A DNA stretch of 64,000 bases. Origin: Nodosilinea sp. FACHB-141. Lineage in GTDB: Bacteria > Cyanobacteriota > Cyanobacteriia > Phormidesmidales > Phormidesmidaceae. The notes below the pieces were generated by a model that searched no databases, was not told the origin of the DNA, and saw nothing but the letters and a program-made list of their open reading frames with translations. Made by a program: the position numbers and the translations under genes. Positions within the stretch are counted from its first letter, which is position 1; each line of letters begins with the position of its first letter. This document shows, piece after piece, positions 8,115 to 17,365 of this stretch. The stretch lies in the NCBI RefSeq assembly GCF_014696135.1, contig NZ_JACJPP010000012.1, positions 266,151 through 330,150 of the forward strand. Reading direction: 5' to 3'.

Positions 8115-8320
8115 GGTTTCACATCCTTAAGCGTTCCCTTCGTCATCATAGCTATGGGCCGGGGGCTTGGAACCAGATTTTAGAATCGCACCGGGCAACC
8201 GCCCTGATCATCGGTTAGTTTCTAAGATGCCAGAAGCGTTAATTGTTGGGTTGTCGGCCCTGCCGCCATCGAGCAAGATGGACGGGTGCTGACTCCGGTG
8301 CTGTATTTATTCGTCAGCTC

Positions 8321-9184
8321 ATGAACGTCATCAGCCTATTTTTCATCTTTTTAATTCTCTCCTCCCTTCAACCTGCCATTCAGCGGCGGCTCGTCCAGTC
8401 ACGTCGGATCAACGCCATTCGCAATCTAGAGCAGCAGCGCGGCAGCCGGGTGATTTTGTTGATTCATCGCCAGGAGTCGATCAGCCTGCTGGGCATTCCC
8501 ATCTCGCGGTTTATCAATATCGAAGACTCAGAGCAGATTTTGCGGGCCATTCGCCTCACCCCCGCCAACGTGCCCATTGACTTGATTTTGCACACTCCTG
8601 GGGGGCTGGTGCTGGCCACCGAGCAAATTGCCCGAGCGTTGCTGCGCCATGGGGCTAAGGTAACGGTGTTTATTCCCCACTACGCCATGAGTGGCGGCAC
8701 GATGCTGGCAATGGCCGCCGACGAAATTGTGATGGATGAAAATGCGGTGCTGGGGCCGGTGGATCCTCAGTTGGGCAACGTAGCAGCCGCCAGCATTCTC
8801 ACGGTGCTAGAGGCAAAACCACCCGAGAAAATGGATGATCAGACTCTCATAACGGCCGATCTAGCCCGCAAGGCAATTAGCCAGGTACAGCGATTTGTGC
8901 GAGCTCTGCTGGAAGACTCAAACCCTCGACAGAAAGTTGACCCGGCCAACATTGACAAAATTATCGATCGCCTTACCACCGGCCAAGTCACCCACGACTA
9001 CCCGATCGCAGTGGAAGAGGCAACCGACATGGGGCTGCCCGTGACCGTAGGCTTGCCCCTAGAGATCTACAGCCTGATGGATCTCTATCCTCAGCCGATG
9101 ATGGGCCGCCCGACAGTGCAGTACATTCCGCTGCCGTACCAGAGTCCGCCGCCGCTGCCGACCGGGCAAGGGCGAGCTCAGTAG
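8321..9184 (+). CDS. Membrane-anchored Clp-fold serine protease (SDH/SppA-like family)
   Basis: A 287-residue protein with one N-terminal membrane helix (residues 3-20) and a Clp/crotonase-fold protease domain. It has the HTPGG motif (91-95) that forms the oxyanion region in SppA/ClpP-like enzymes and MSGGTMLAMAADEI with the likely nucleophile S124; GPVDPQLG follows. This matches the 'serine dehydrogenase proteinase' family and resembles SppA but lacks the tandem domain. The ATG at 8321 is preferred: the frame stays open upstream to 8243, but that part lacks family character. It presumably acts at the membrane on signal peptides or membrane-protein fragments; substrates are unknown. Confidence 0.88.
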   Translation: MNVISLFFIFLILSSLQPAIQRRLVQSRRINAIRNLEQQRGSRVILLIHRQESISLLGIPISRFINIEDSEQILRAIRLTPANVPIDLILHTPGGLVLATEQIARALLRHGAKVTVFIPHYAMSGGTMLAMAADEIVMDENAVLGPVDPQLGNVAAASILTVLEAKPPEKMDDQTLITADLARKAISQVQRFVRALLEDSNPRQKVDPANIDKIIDRLTTGQVTHDYPIAVEEATDMGLPVTVGLPLEIYSLMDLYPQPMMGRPTVQYIPLPYQSPPPLPTGQGRAQ

Positions 9185-9208
9185 GGAGTAGTTGAGTGGG
9201 TGCCAGAC

Positions 9209-10288
9209 TTAGCTACTGAGATAATCGACAATGGCTTTGGCGATCTGATGGTTGCCGTCTTTGCTGATGGATTTGGTAGTGCGGGGTGGGTCGAGGGGCT
9301 GGGTTAAAAATGCCCAGTTGCCGTCGAAAAATTCGGCGGGGGTGAGGACTCGGTGCCAGCTGTAGTCTTGCAGACCGTTGACGAGCACGGGGCCTTCCGC
9401 AAAGTCTTCCCGAGTGATAGTAATAATGGGCAGATCGAGGCGGCAGGCTTCGGAGAAGGTGCTGAACCCTGGCTTGGAGACTATGCGGCTGCACAGGGGC
9501 ATGACATCCACTGGGCGGTAGCCTTGCCTAGGCACTTTAAACAGATTAGGCAGGGCGGGGGCGTCTTGCTCAAAGGTGAGAAACTGCCAGTCGGGGAACT
9601 GGGTGAGGCGCTCGTAGGGAATGGCCTGGAGGCTTAACCCGCCGAAGGTCAGTAGAACCGTGCGTTCTTTGGGATGAGACAGGTTCCACTGTGCTCTCAA
9701 TGCTTCAGCTTCATAGCGCGGGGTTCCTCCAGTTAGCCCGACGTCTTCTATGAGGGGGAAGGCAGCCATCGGCTCGTGGAAGGGCAGGCGAAAGAGGCGA
9801 TCGCACTCACCAAAACATTCCCCAATCCAGCGGGCGATCGGCTCAAACTCTGGGCCAAAGCCGCGGTAGATGAAATCCCAGCCAAAGTTGCTGACCATCC
9901 AGCAGGGGATGTCAGCGGCGTGGGCGATCGCCGTAGCCAGCGGTGGAATATCAGCCAGCACCAGATTCACCTCGCGCTGCTTGAGGTAGGTGGCTTCTGC
10001 GGCCACGGTTTCTTGTTGATGAGCCTGAATGTCTTCAAGCTTAGCCAGTGTGGCTGGCAAATCCATGGTGAGACTATCGGGCTGAATCACGCCGATATCA
10101 AAGGCTACCGGACGATACTCATAGTCCATCGGCAGGTATTCGTTGAGCAGCCATTGGGGAGCGGTAGTGGCCAGTACCAAATCCACCTCGGGCTGTAGCG
10201 CTTTGACCGCAGCGGCAACCGAGGCGGCACGGGTGGCATGACCAAAGCCGTGGTTGGTGATCGCCACGTAGAGCACAGGGCGGGGCAT
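9209..10288 (-). CDS. Glycosyltransferase-like protein (MurG/arabinokinase-N type fold)
   Basis: A 359-residue cytosolic protein with a GT-B style layout. The N-terminus LYVAITNHGFGHATRAASV carries the GHATR loop typical of L-arabinokinase N-terminal and MurG/UGT-like domains. The C-terminal half has VLLTFGGLSLQ and SKPGFSTFSEACRLDLPII, the donor-binding region. The start is the ATG at 10286-10288, 9 nt after GGAGAG; a TTG two codons upstream is too close to that site. It follows ftsH on the same strand but is separated from it by a strong terminator, so it is probably an independent transcript. Acceptor and donor cannot be inferred. Confidence 0.8.
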   Translation of the reverse strand: MPRPVLYVAITNHGFGHATRAASVAAAVKALQPEVDLVLATTAPQWLLNEYLPMDYEYRPVAFDIGVIQPDSLTMDLPATLAKLEDIQAHQQETVAAEATYLKQREVNLVLADIPPLATAIAHAADIPCWMVSNFGWDFIYRGFGPEFEPIARWIGECFGECDRLFRLPFHEPMAAFPLIEDVGLTGGTPRYEAEALRAQWNLSHPKERTVLLTFGGLSLQAIPYERLTQFPDWQFLTFEQDAPALPNLFKVPRQGYRPVDVMPLCSRIVSKPGFSTFSEACRLDLPIITITREDFAEGPVLVNGLQDYSWHRVLTPAEFFDGNWAFLTQPLDPPRTTKSISKDGNHQIAKAIVDYLSS

Positions 10289-10307
10289 AGACAATTTCTC
10301 TCCAACT

Positions 10308-10335
10308 AAAAAGGCTCGTCCCTAGGGACGAGCCT
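10308..10335 (-). terminator. Intrinsic terminator of ftsH
   Basis: A perfect 24-bp palindrome at 10312-10335 (AGGCTCGTCCCT/AGGGACGAGCCT) is followed on the minus strand by five T. It lies 23 bp after the ftsH stop codon. Confidence 0.88.
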
Positions 10336-10358
10336 CAATCATCTCAACAGCTTAGACC

Positions 10359-12245
10359 CTAGAGCTGGGGCACAAACTGCTGTTTGTCAGGCACTACCGT
10401 GTACTCAGAGACGATCTGGCGCAGCTCGTCGCCGTCGATGGTTTCGCGCTCGACCAGCAGATCGACTAGGCGATCGATCAGAGCGCGGTGGTCTTGCATA
10501 ATGCGCTTAGCGTTGGTGTAGCAGTGGTCAACGATAGTGCGCACCTGACCGTCAATGCGAGACGACACTTCCTCAGAATATTCTGAGCGAGAGAGCCAGT
10601 CGCGACCGAGGAACACCTCACCCTGAGAGCTTTCGAGGGATAGCGGCCCCAGATCGGACATGCCAAATCGAGTGACCATTTGCCGAGCCATATTGCTCAC
10701 CTGCTGGAGGTCGTTGCCGGCTCCGGTGGTGACTTCGGCATCGCCAAAGATTACATCTTCAGCGGCGCGACCGCCCAGTGCCCCGGTAATCCGAGCCAAA
10801 ATCTGAGCGCGCGAGATCAGCATCTGCTCTTCACTGGGGGTAAACCAGGTGAGACCTTGAGCCTGACCGCGAGGAATCAGGGTAACTTTTTGCACGGGGT
10901 CGTGGTCTTTGACCAGGGTGCCGACGATCGCATGGCCAATCTCGTGGTAGGCAATCAGCCGCTTGCTCTTGCTGTCGACTAGGGGGGTGCCCTCCATACC
11001 AGCGATGACGCGGTCGACGGCATCATCGACCTCGGCCATAGTCATGCCATCTTTGCGACGGCGAGCGGTGAGAATGGCGGCCTCATTGAGCAGGTTGGCC
11101 AGGTCAGCCCCGGTAAAGCCGGGGGTGCGGCGGGCGATCGTCTCTAGAGAAATGTCTTCGGCCAGCTTCTTATTGCGGGCGTGGACTTCGAGGATTTCGA
11201 TTCGGCCTTTGATGTCGGGCGGATCGACCATCACCTGACGGTCAAAGCGACCGGGGCGCAGCAGCGCTGAGTCGAGCACGTCTGCCCGGTTAGTGGCAGC
11301 AATGATGATGATGCCGGTATTGCCCTCGAAACCATCCATCTCGGTGAGCAGCTGGTTGAGGGTTTGCTCACGCTCATCGTTGCCGCCGCCGATGCCTGCG
11401 CCCCGCTGCCGACCGACAGCGTCAATCTCATCGATAAAGATGATGCAGGGAGCGTTTTCTTTAGCCTTCTTAAACAGGTCGCGCACGCGGGAAGCACCGA
11501 CGCCGACGAACATCTCGACAAATTCAGAACCGGAGATGCTGAAGAAGGGTACGCCGGCTTCACCTGCGATCGCCTTGGCCAGCAAGGTTTTACCGGTACC
11601 GGGAGGGCCTACCAGTAGCACGCCCTTAGGAATGCGCGCGCCAATGGCGGTAAAGCGCTCGGGCTTCTTCAAAAAGGTAACGACTTCTTCCAGCTCTTCC
11701 TTGGCTTCGTCAATACCGGCCACATCATCAAACATGACGCCAGTCTTGGCTTCCATCATGAAGCGGGCCTTCGACTTACCAAAGCTCATCGCCTGGCCCG
11801 GGCCACCCATGGCCCCGTTGGAGCGGCGGAATAAAAAGAACAAACCGCCAATCAGCAGCAGCGGAAACAGCAGGTTGCCCAGGGCACCCACCAAAGCGCC
11901 ATCATTGCGCGGGGGGTGAGAGTCGAGGCTGATGTTGGCGGTGCGCAGACGGCTCACCAGGTCGGGGGAATTGCCCGGCAGGTCAACCCGCCAGCGCATG
12001 ACGCGGTTGTCTAGGTCGGGGTCAACGGCTTCGATAATGGCCGTTCTGCCGCCGTCATAGAGATCTACTGCTGTCACCCGCCCGGCATCGAGATAGTCGA
12101 GAAAGCGACCATAGGTGAGGCGGGTGTTGGCCGCGTTGCGACCCATATCAGCCGGGGCTGACGAAAATGCTCCTTGCCACAAGAAAAACCCTATTACCAG
12201 CAGGGGCAGGGTCCACAGTAAGGCTACTCGCCACGAAAATTTCAT
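10359..12245 (-). CDS. ftsH: ATP-dependent zinc metalloprotease FtsH (FtsH2-like)
   Basis: A 628-residue membrane AAA protease. Two membrane helices (about 8-24 and 124-139) flank a lumenal/periplasmic domain. The AAA module has Walker A GPPGTGKT (213-220), Walker B IIFIDEID (268-275) and the second region of homology [17 protein letters not shown]. The zinc site is HEIGH (434-438), where most FtsH have HEAGH or HEVGH; the catalytic residues are intact. N-terminus, length and C-terminus (QQFVPQL) match Synechocystis Slr0228/FtsH2, the thylakoid protease that removes damaged D1 during photosystem II repair. Monocistronic, with a strong terminator and an HLR1-like site about 150 bp upstream of the start. 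Confidence 0.96.
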   Translation of the reverse strand: MKFSWRVALLWTLPLLVIGFFLWQGAFSSAPADMGRNAANTRLTYGRFLDYLDAGRVTAVDLYDGGRTAIIEAVDPDLDNRVMRWRVDLPGNSPDLVSRLRTANISLDSHPPRNDGALVGALGNLLFPLLLIGGLFFLFRRSNGAMGGPGQAMSFGKSKARFMMEAKTGVMFDDVAGIDEAKEELEEVVTFLKKPERFTAIGARIPKGVLLVGPPGTGKTLLAKAIAGEAGVPFFSISGSEFVEMFVGVGASRVRDLFKKAKENAPCIIFIDEIDAVGRQRGAGIGGGNDEREQTLNQLLTEMDGFEGNTGIIIIAATNRADVLDSALLRPGRFDRQVMVDPPDIKGRIEILEVHARNKKLAEDISLETIARRTPGFTGADLANLLNEAAILTARRRKDGMTMAEVDDAVDRVIAGMEGTPLVDSKSKRLIAYHEIGHAIVGTLVKDHDPVQKVTLIPRGQAQGLTWFTPSEEQMLISRAQILARITGALGGRAAEDVIFGDAEVTTGAGNDLQQVSNMARQMVTRFGMSDLGPLSLESSQGEVFLGRDWLSRSEYSEEVSSRIDGQVRTIVDHCYTNAKRIMQDHRALIDRLVDLLVERETIDGDELRQIVSEYTVVPDKQQFVPQL

Positions 12246-12562
12246 ACCTATGGCCTCTATTGACTAACGTGCACAGTGTTAACGAATGTTCAGTTAACGG
12301 ATGGTGACCGAGTTTGGCCCTACGTCTATCATGCCTGGAAACAGGGTGTTGCCGGGGGCGGAACCTCGAGTCGGAAAAAGAAATATGAGATAAATCTTTA
12401 CTTAATGTAACGTAAGCCACGGGACTCGGGCAAATCCCCGATCAAATTGATTGTCCCGGGAGTAACTAACCTTGAGGTGCGTAGCGTTAGCCAGGCTTCT
12501 CCTCTATTGTTACTTTAACTGTTATCGGGTTGAGAAATGTTTAGCGGCCGAGGAGCCCAGCG
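12246..12562. other. Divergent intergenic region between ftsH and the MFS gene
   Basis: This 317-bp region must hold the ftsH promoter (minus strand) and that of the transporter (plus strand). It contains the HLR1-like motif listed separately and, downstream of it on the minus strand, an AT-rich stretch (TTTATCTCATATTTC) that could supply a -10 element. No small ORF with good support was seen. Confidence 0.5.
12394..12411 (-). promoter_or_regulatory. HLR1-like (RpaB) motif upstream of ftsH
   Basis: The minus strand reads GTTACATTAAGTAAAGAT. The first half-site matches the HLR1 consensus (G/T)TTACA(T/A)(T/A) at all 8 positions; the second, after a 2-nt spacer, matches 5 of 8. RpaB controls many high-light-responsive cyanobacterial genes, which suits an FtsH2-type gene. 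Position is about 150 bp before the ATG. Confidence 0.35.
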
Positions 12563-13765
12563 ATGAAACCCCGCCATCCCGAGACGTTGGGGGTGAAAGC
12601 TACCCTGCTGCTGGTCAGCACCCTGACGGTCATGGCCGGAGCCACGATCGCCCCCTCCCTGCCCGCTATGCGATCGCACTTTGCCGATGTGCCCAACGCT
12701 GACTACTGGGTGAGGCTGGTCCTGACGGTGCCAGCCCTGTTTATCGCTCTGGGCGCCCCGATCGCAGGCACGATTATCGATCGCTTTGGCCGCAAGCGCT
12801 GGCTGTCGCTGTCGGTGTTTGCCTACGGTTTGGCGGGCAGTTCGGGGTTTTTTCTAAACGATATCGGGTGGATTTTGGTCGGGCGGCTGGTGCTGGGCCT
12901 GAGCGTGGCGGGCATTATGACCACCGCTACCACCCTGGTTGCCGATTATTACCTGGGAGCCGCTCGCGCCCAGTTTTTGGGGGTGCAAGCCGCGTTTATG
13001 GCGCTGGGCGGCGTGCTGTTTCTCACCCTGGGTGGCTACCTGGCCGATATTAGCTGGCGGTTTCCGTTCTTGATCTATGCAACAGCCTGGCTGATGCTGC
13101 CGCTGGTGCTGCTGGTGCTGCCCGAACCGGTGCGGGTCAGCCGCGCTGAAGCGGAGGCCCTGGCTGCGGCCAACCCTGAACCCGTCCCCTGGGTGTTGCT
13201 GATCACGACCTTTGCGATCGCCCTGCTGACCCAAATCGTGTTTTACATGATTCCGGTGCAGCTGCCGTTCTATCTGCAGCAGCTGAGTGGTGCCAATGGG
13301 TCGCAGAGCGGGCTCGCGATCGCCCTGGCCACCCTAGCCGCTGCCAGCAGCTCGCTCAGCTACCAAAAACTCAAGGCGCGGTTCACGTTTACCGCACTCT
13401 ATGCTCTGGCCTTTGGGCTGATGGGGACGGGCTACCTGGTGATCAGCCAGGCATCGAGCTATGGGGGAGTGCTGGTGGGGCTGGCGATCGCGGGCCTGGG
13501 CCTCGGCCTCTTTACCCCCAATATGACCGTTTGCCTCACGTCGTCGACCCCAGCGGCCCTGCGAGGACGAATTTTGGGCGGTCTCACCACCAGCTTTTTC
13601 TTTGGTCAGTTTATATCGCCGCTGGTGAGCCAGCCCCTCAGCCAGCAGCTGGGTTTAGCAGCTACTTACGGTCTGGCTGGGGGTCTCATGCTGCTGCTGG
13701 GAGCCATTACCTTGGGTGTAATGGCCCATTGGCGAAGGCTAGGTCAGCGCGATCGCCCCCTGTAG
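12563..13765 (+). CDS. Major facilitator superfamily transporter (Bcr/CflA-type drug efflux)
   Basis: A 400-residue inner-membrane transporter with about 12 hydrophobic helices. The MFS loop 2-3 motif appears as [13 protein letters not shown] (about residues 74-86), and loop 10-11 shows [12 protein letters not shown]. The proline/glycine-rich TM1 (TIAPSLPAM) resembles proton-coupled drug-efflux members. The start ATG at 12563 is preceded by GAGGAG. The last 27 bp overlap the convergent gltX gene. The substrate cannot be assigned; nothing in the neighbourhood points to a specific compound. Confidence 0.87.
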   Translation: MKPRHPETLGVKATLLLVSTLTVMAGATIAPSLPAMRSHFADVPNADYWVRLVLTVPALFIALGAPIAGTIIDRFGRKRWLSLSVFAYGLAGSSGFFLNDIGWILVGRLVLGLSVAGIMTTATTLVADYYLGAARAQFLGVQAAFMALGGVLFLTLGGYLADISWRFPFLIYATAWLMLPLVLLVLPEPVRVSRAEAEALAAANPEPVPWVLLITTFAIALLTQIVFYMIPVQLPFYLQQLSGANGSQSGLAIALATLAAASSSLSYQKLKARFTFTALYALAFGLMGTGYLVISQASSYGGVLVGLAIAGLGLGLFTPNMTVCLTSSTPAALRGRILGGLTTSFFFGQFISPLVSQPLSQQLGLAATYGLAGGLMLLLGAITLGVMAHWRRLGQRDRPL

Positions 13766-15178
13766 ACGAGGCACATCAAAGCCGCGCTGGCGCAGAATTA
13801 GCCAAGACTCCATCAGGTCAGGGCCTTGGAGGGCACCCATGAGAGCCGCCCGCATCGATTTCATCACCAGCCCTTTCTTCACGCCCTGGGCCTTGGTAAC
13901 CTCATCCACTAAAGCCTTGAGTTCGTCAATCGTGGCTGGAGATTTCTCGGTGAGCCCGGTCAGAATGCCCTCCAGTACAGGGGATACGCCGTCGAGCTGC
14001 ACCTGGGCTTTGGCGTCATCAGCGAACTCCACGGTTTCGGTAAAGAAAAAGCGGCTTTGCTCCACAACGTCTGTCAGTCGGGTGAGGCTAGGACCGAGGA
14101 GCGTCACTAAGGGCAACAGCCAGCCGCGATCGGCCTCCGCATCAATGGCATAAGCGTCTTGCAGGTAGGGCAGCGTCAGCTCTAGTAGGGGAGTGGGCTC
14201 CATCGCGTGAAGGTACTGGCTGTTGAGCCAGTCGAGCTTATCCCAGTCGAATTTGGCTCCGGCTTTGTTGACGCGATCGAAGCTGAACTGTTTGGCGGCT
14301 TCGGCCAGGGTGAACTGTTCGGTGGCGTCGGGGGCTGACCAACCCAGCAGGGTCATGTAGTTGACCAGGGCCGGAGCCACAAAGCCCATCTTTTGGAAGT
14401 CAGAAATGGAGGTGACGCCGTCGCGCTTGGAGAGCTTCTGCCCGGTCTGGTTGAGAATCAGCGGTGCGTGGGCAAAGGCGGGCACGGCAGCTTCGAGGGC
14501 TTCGTAGAGCAGAATTTGCTTGGCGGTGTTGGCGATGTGGTCTTCGCCGCGAATGACGTGGGTGATGGCCATATCGATGTCGTCAACCACTACGGCCAGG
14601 TTGTAGAGGGGCTGGCCAATGTTAGTGGCAGAGGAGGCGCGGGCGACAACCATGTCGCCGCCCAGGTCGCTGGCCTGCCAGGTGACGGGGCCGCGCACCA
14701 TGTCGTTCCAGGTGATGGTGCGGCTGTCGTCAATTTTGAAGCGAATCACGGCTGGGCGGCCCTCGGCCTCAAAGGCTGCTTGTTGGTCGGGGGTGAGATC
14801 ACGATGGCGGTTGTCGTAGCGGGGAGCATGGCCCCTGGCTTTTTGGGTTTCGCGCATGGCGTCTAGCTCGTCGGGAGTGTCGTAGGCGCGGTAGGCGAGG
14901 CCCTTGTCGAGCAGGGTTTGAATGGCTTGGCGATAGAGGTCGAGCCGCTGGGACTGAAAGAAGGGGCCTTCGTCCCATTCCATGCCTAGCCACTTGAGGC
15001 CGGCGAGAATGTTGTCGGTGAATTCTGATTTGGATCGCTCTTCGTCGGTGTCTTCGATGCGGAGAATGAACTGGCCGCCTTCGTGGCGGGCAAATAGCCA
15101 GTTGAACACAGCGGTGCGGGCGGTACCAATGTGCAGAGTTCCCGTGGGGCTAGGGGCAAGGCGAACGCGGACGGTCAT
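13739..15178 (-). CDS. gltX: Glutamyl-tRNA synthetase
   Basis: A 479-residue class I synthetase that charges tRNA with glutamate, supplying both translation and, in cyanobacteria, tetrapyrrole synthesis. The HIGH signature is LHIG (15-18) inside [11 protein letters not shown], and the KMSKS loop is KLSKR (248-252). [18 protein letters not shown] and NTGQ-like ILNQTGQ are also typical. Length is normal. The catalytic half is followed by the all-helical anticodon-binding half. In cyanobacteria this enzyme is usually non-discriminating and also charges tRNA-Gln; that cannot be checked from the gene alone. It overlaps the MFS gene tail to tail by 27 bp. Confidence 0.97.
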   Translation of the reverse strand: MTVRVRLAPSPTGTLHIGTARTAVFNWLFARHEGGQFILRIEDTDEERSKSEFTDNILAGLKWLGMEWDEGPFFQSQRLDLYRQAIQTLLDKGLAYRAYDTPDELDAMRETQKARGHAPRYDNRHRDLTPDQQAAFEAEGRPAVIRFKIDDSRTITWNDMVRGPVTWQASDLGGDMVVARASSATNIGQPLYNLAVVVDDIDMAITHVIRGEDHIANTAKQILLYEALEAAVPAFAHAPLILNQTGQKLSKRDGVTSISDFQKMGFVAPALVNYMTLLGWSAPDATEQFTLAEAAKQFSFDRVNKAGAKFDWDKLDWLNSQYLHAMEPTPLLELTLPYLQDAYAIDAEADRGWLLPLVTLLGPSLTRLTDVVEQSRFFFTETVEFADDAKAQVQLDGVSPVLEGILTGLTEKSPATIDELKALVDEVTKAQGVKKGLVMKSMRAALMGALQGPDLMESWLILRQRGFDVPRLQGAIALT

Positions 15179-15523
15179 GGGGTTTCCTGCACTTTCGACA
15201 AAGGTTTCTGAACAGTCTCTTATTTTAGGGGGTGGGGTGATCGCATTGAGGATGGGATCCTAAATTTCGGTTGCCCACCACCATCTGTAGGAGCGGCGCA
15301 CAACTTTGCGGAAAAGCCAGATCTACCGCCGGGGCCATTTCGCTGGCCCCAGACCCCCGTCGACAAGGACGTTCCGTCGTCCTTGACCTCACGGAAAGGA
15401 CGAGCTGATCATCGGTTTAAACCCCTGTTCTGCAAATGGGTCTGGAAGCGAATTAATCCTGATCCACTCATCCACTCATCCACTCATCCACTCATCCACC
15501 CATCCACCCATCCACCCATCCAC
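15179..15523. other. Intergenic region with hairpins and an octamer repeat
   Basis: A 345-bp gap between the amidase 3' end and the gltX start (both minus strand). It contains two adjacent stems, GGGGCCA/TGGCCCC (15331-15350) and CAAGGACG/CGTCCTTG (15364-15385), neither with a T-run, and then the tandem octamer array at 15462-15525. The gltX promoter must lie near 15180-15300. No coding potential was seen. Confidence 0.6.
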
Positions 15524-15525
15524 TC
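15462..15525. repeat. Tandem octamer repeat (ATCCAYYC)8
   Basis: Eight consecutive 8-bp units are present: ATCCACTC four times, ATCCACCC three times and ATCCACTC once. The last unit runs into the amidase stop codon (15524-15526). The same unit recurs inside the U32 gene (32051-32090) and singly near 28303-28332 and 56370. It resembles the short tandemly repeated repetitive sequences known in cyanobacteria, though those are usually heptamers. Confidence 0.9.
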
Positions 15526-17296
15526 ACTCCCCTCCCCCCGTCTGCTGCACCCAAAGCTCCACTCCTTCAGCCAGGGTTTCTGCCAATTTCGCCTGCTTCT
15601 GCGGATCCGTCACCCACTCGAATTCATTGGGGTTGATCATGAAGCCCAGCTCTAGCAGTACGGAGGGGGCGACGTGGGGGCGGGTGAGGGCGAGGTTGTT
15701 CCAGAAGACGCCGTAGGAGGGGCGATCGAGTTCAGTTACCAAGTAGTCGTGGAGGAACTGGGCCAGGCTATGGGCCTGGGTGTGGAACCAGAAGGCACCG
15801 ATGCCGGCGGTGTTTTGGGCGTCGCCGCTGTCGGGTAGGGCGTTGTAGTGAATGCTAAGGGCTAGGGTGGGTTCGACTTGGGCAATCTGGGCGGGGCGAT
15901 CGTTGACGCCAACGGTGCTGTCAGCGGTGCGGGTCATGATCACCTGGGCTCCTCGGGCTTCTAGAGCGGCTTGTAGGAGGAGCGATACTTCCAGGTTGAC
16001 GTCTTTTTCGGGGGTGCCGTTGGGGCCGCGTGAGCCGGGTTCGTCGCCGCCGTGGCCGGGGTCTACCAGAATGGTGGTGCCCGCTAGGGGGCGAGAAGCT
16101 TGAAGACTGGGGGGCTGCTTGAGGGATAGCACGAGGGTAGTGCCTTCGTAGCGCAGTTTGTAGCCCCACTGCTGGTCGGTTTTGAAATTGATCCGGTACT
16201 CTACCTGGTCGGGCAGCACGGGATTCCAGTCTAGGCGTTCCACTAGCCCGTCGTCGGTGACGTAGATGGTGTCGGTTTGGGGCACGGTGTTGTGCAGGGT
16301 GAGGGTGAAGGTGTCGGTCCCTTGCTCAACGCTGACGGGGACGGGGACTTGCAGGGGAAAGTAGATTTCTGTCCAGCCCGGCACCTGGCGGGAGGTGACG
16401 CCGCGAATCAGCGATCGCACCACTGACCCTCCCGCTACAGGCTGAGTCTCAGCGGCACGAATCCAGCCGCCGTAGTCGAGGCGCAGCCACTCGCCCTCGC
16501 GGCTCGTGATTTGGGCACGGGTGCCCTGAGGTAGGGGAGTGAGGCGGGAATAGTCGGTGCTGGGGCCGGTGCGGGCTACGCCAGCGGCAGCGGTGACTTC
16601 GACGACCTCGATCGCACTAGGATCCAAAATACTCACAGAACCGGGGGCGGCATCCGTCACTACGGACGTCCCCTGGGCGAGGCGGTAGACGGGCTGTCCC
16701 AGATCGCCCGGTTCTTCGGCCATGAAGCAGCTTTCGTAGCGGCTGGGGCCAGTGGTGGCAATGGGGCTGGCCTGGTCGGTGAGGACGGCTGAGTTGGGAG
16801 GCAAATCGGCGCGATCGCCCTGGGGCAGCAGGGTGTAGGTCTGCCCTGCCAGGACTGCTGTCACCGTGGCATTGGCAGGAGCCACGGCCCCCAGACACAC
16901 CCAGTCCCCCGGCTGGCGAGCAATATCTGCCCCCGGCAGGAGCGAGCCTTCGGCAAAGCCCAGGGTTTCTGGCAGCACTGGCCCGCTGGCCACCCGGGTA
17001 ACCGTAATTGATAAGGTTTGGTCACCCTGGGTCAGGGTAAAGGTGTTGGCCCCGAGACTGAGAGGTCGGGAGGGGGCAAAGTGCCCTGAGGCGCTGCGTC
17101 CCTCAATGGGTTCGCCATTCAGCAGCACGGGCTGGTCGGTGGCTCCGGTGCCGATGAAAAAGATCTGCTCTGCCGTGGTCTGGTGGCCATCGGGGGGATA
17201 GACCACTTGCAGGGCGGTCTGAGCCTGCGCCAGGGTGGCAATGCCTACTGTGCTGAAACCGGCTAGCGCGGCTGCGCCCCAAACCCACTGCGCCAT
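15524..17296 (-). CDS. N-acetylmuramoyl-L-alanine amidase (AmiC type) with SH3 domain
   Basis: A 590-residue exported cell-wall hydrolase. It has a signal peptide (residues 1-25, ending AQA), a central region with beta-rich AMIN/Kazal-like segments, a bacterial SH3-like segment (GPSTDYSRLTPLPQGTRAQI) and a C-terminal Amidase_3 catalytic domain (about 405-585). The zinc ligands and catalytic residues are visible as DPGHGG, EKDVNLEV, SIHYNA and the final LLELGFM glutamate. It cleaves the amide bond between MurNAc and the stem peptide. AmiC-type enzymes in filamentous cyanobacteria split septa and drill nanopores for cell-cell communication; that role is possible here but not shown. Confidence 0.93.
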   Translation of the reverse strand: MAQWVWGAAALAGFSTVGIATLAQAQTALQVVYPPDGHQTTAEQIFFIGTGATDQPVLLNGEPIEGRSASGHFAPSRPLSLGANTFTLTQGDQTLSITVTRVASGPVLPETLGFAEGSLLPGADIARQPGDWVCLGAVAPANATVTAVLAGQTYTLLPQGDRADLPPNSAVLTDQASPIATTGPSRYESCFMAEEPGDLGQPVYRLAQGTSVVTDAAPGSVSILDPSAIEVVEVTAAAGVARTGPSTDYSRLTPLPQGTRAQITSREGEWLRLDYGGWIRAAETQPVAGGSVVRSLIRGVTSRQVPGWTEIYFPLQVPVPVSVEQGTDTFTLTLHNTVPQTDTIYVTDDGLVERLDWNPVLPDQVEYRINFKTDQQWGYKLRYEGTTLVLSLKQPPSLQASRPLAGTTILVDPGHGGDEPGSRGPNGTPEKDVNLEVSLLLQAALEARGAQVIMTRTADSTVGVNDRPAQIAQVEPTLALSIHYNALPDSGDAQNTAGIGAFWFHTQAHSLAQFLHDYLVTELDRPSYGVFWNNLALTRPHVAPSVLLELGFMINPNEFEWVTDPQKQAKLAETLAEGVELWVQQTGGGE

Positions 17297-17365
17297 AGGT
17301 GTTTATCCGATGCGATCGCTACCCCGCCAGTCTACGTCCTAGGGCATGCTCGCGATCGCGTGATT

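Noticed and set aside
11293..11919. Long plus-strand open frame (208 codons) opposite ftsH
   Set aside because: It is a shadow of the GC-rich ftsH coding strand: ftsH motifs are intact over the same bases, and the antisense product is serine/proline-rich without any domain.
14393..14866. Plus-strand open frame (157 codons) opposite gltX
   Set aside because: Glycine/valine-rich antisense product; gltX is intact over the whole segment.
15462..15525. Possible CRISPR array
   Set aside because: Units are 8 bp and directly adjacent with no spacers; no cas genes are in the window.
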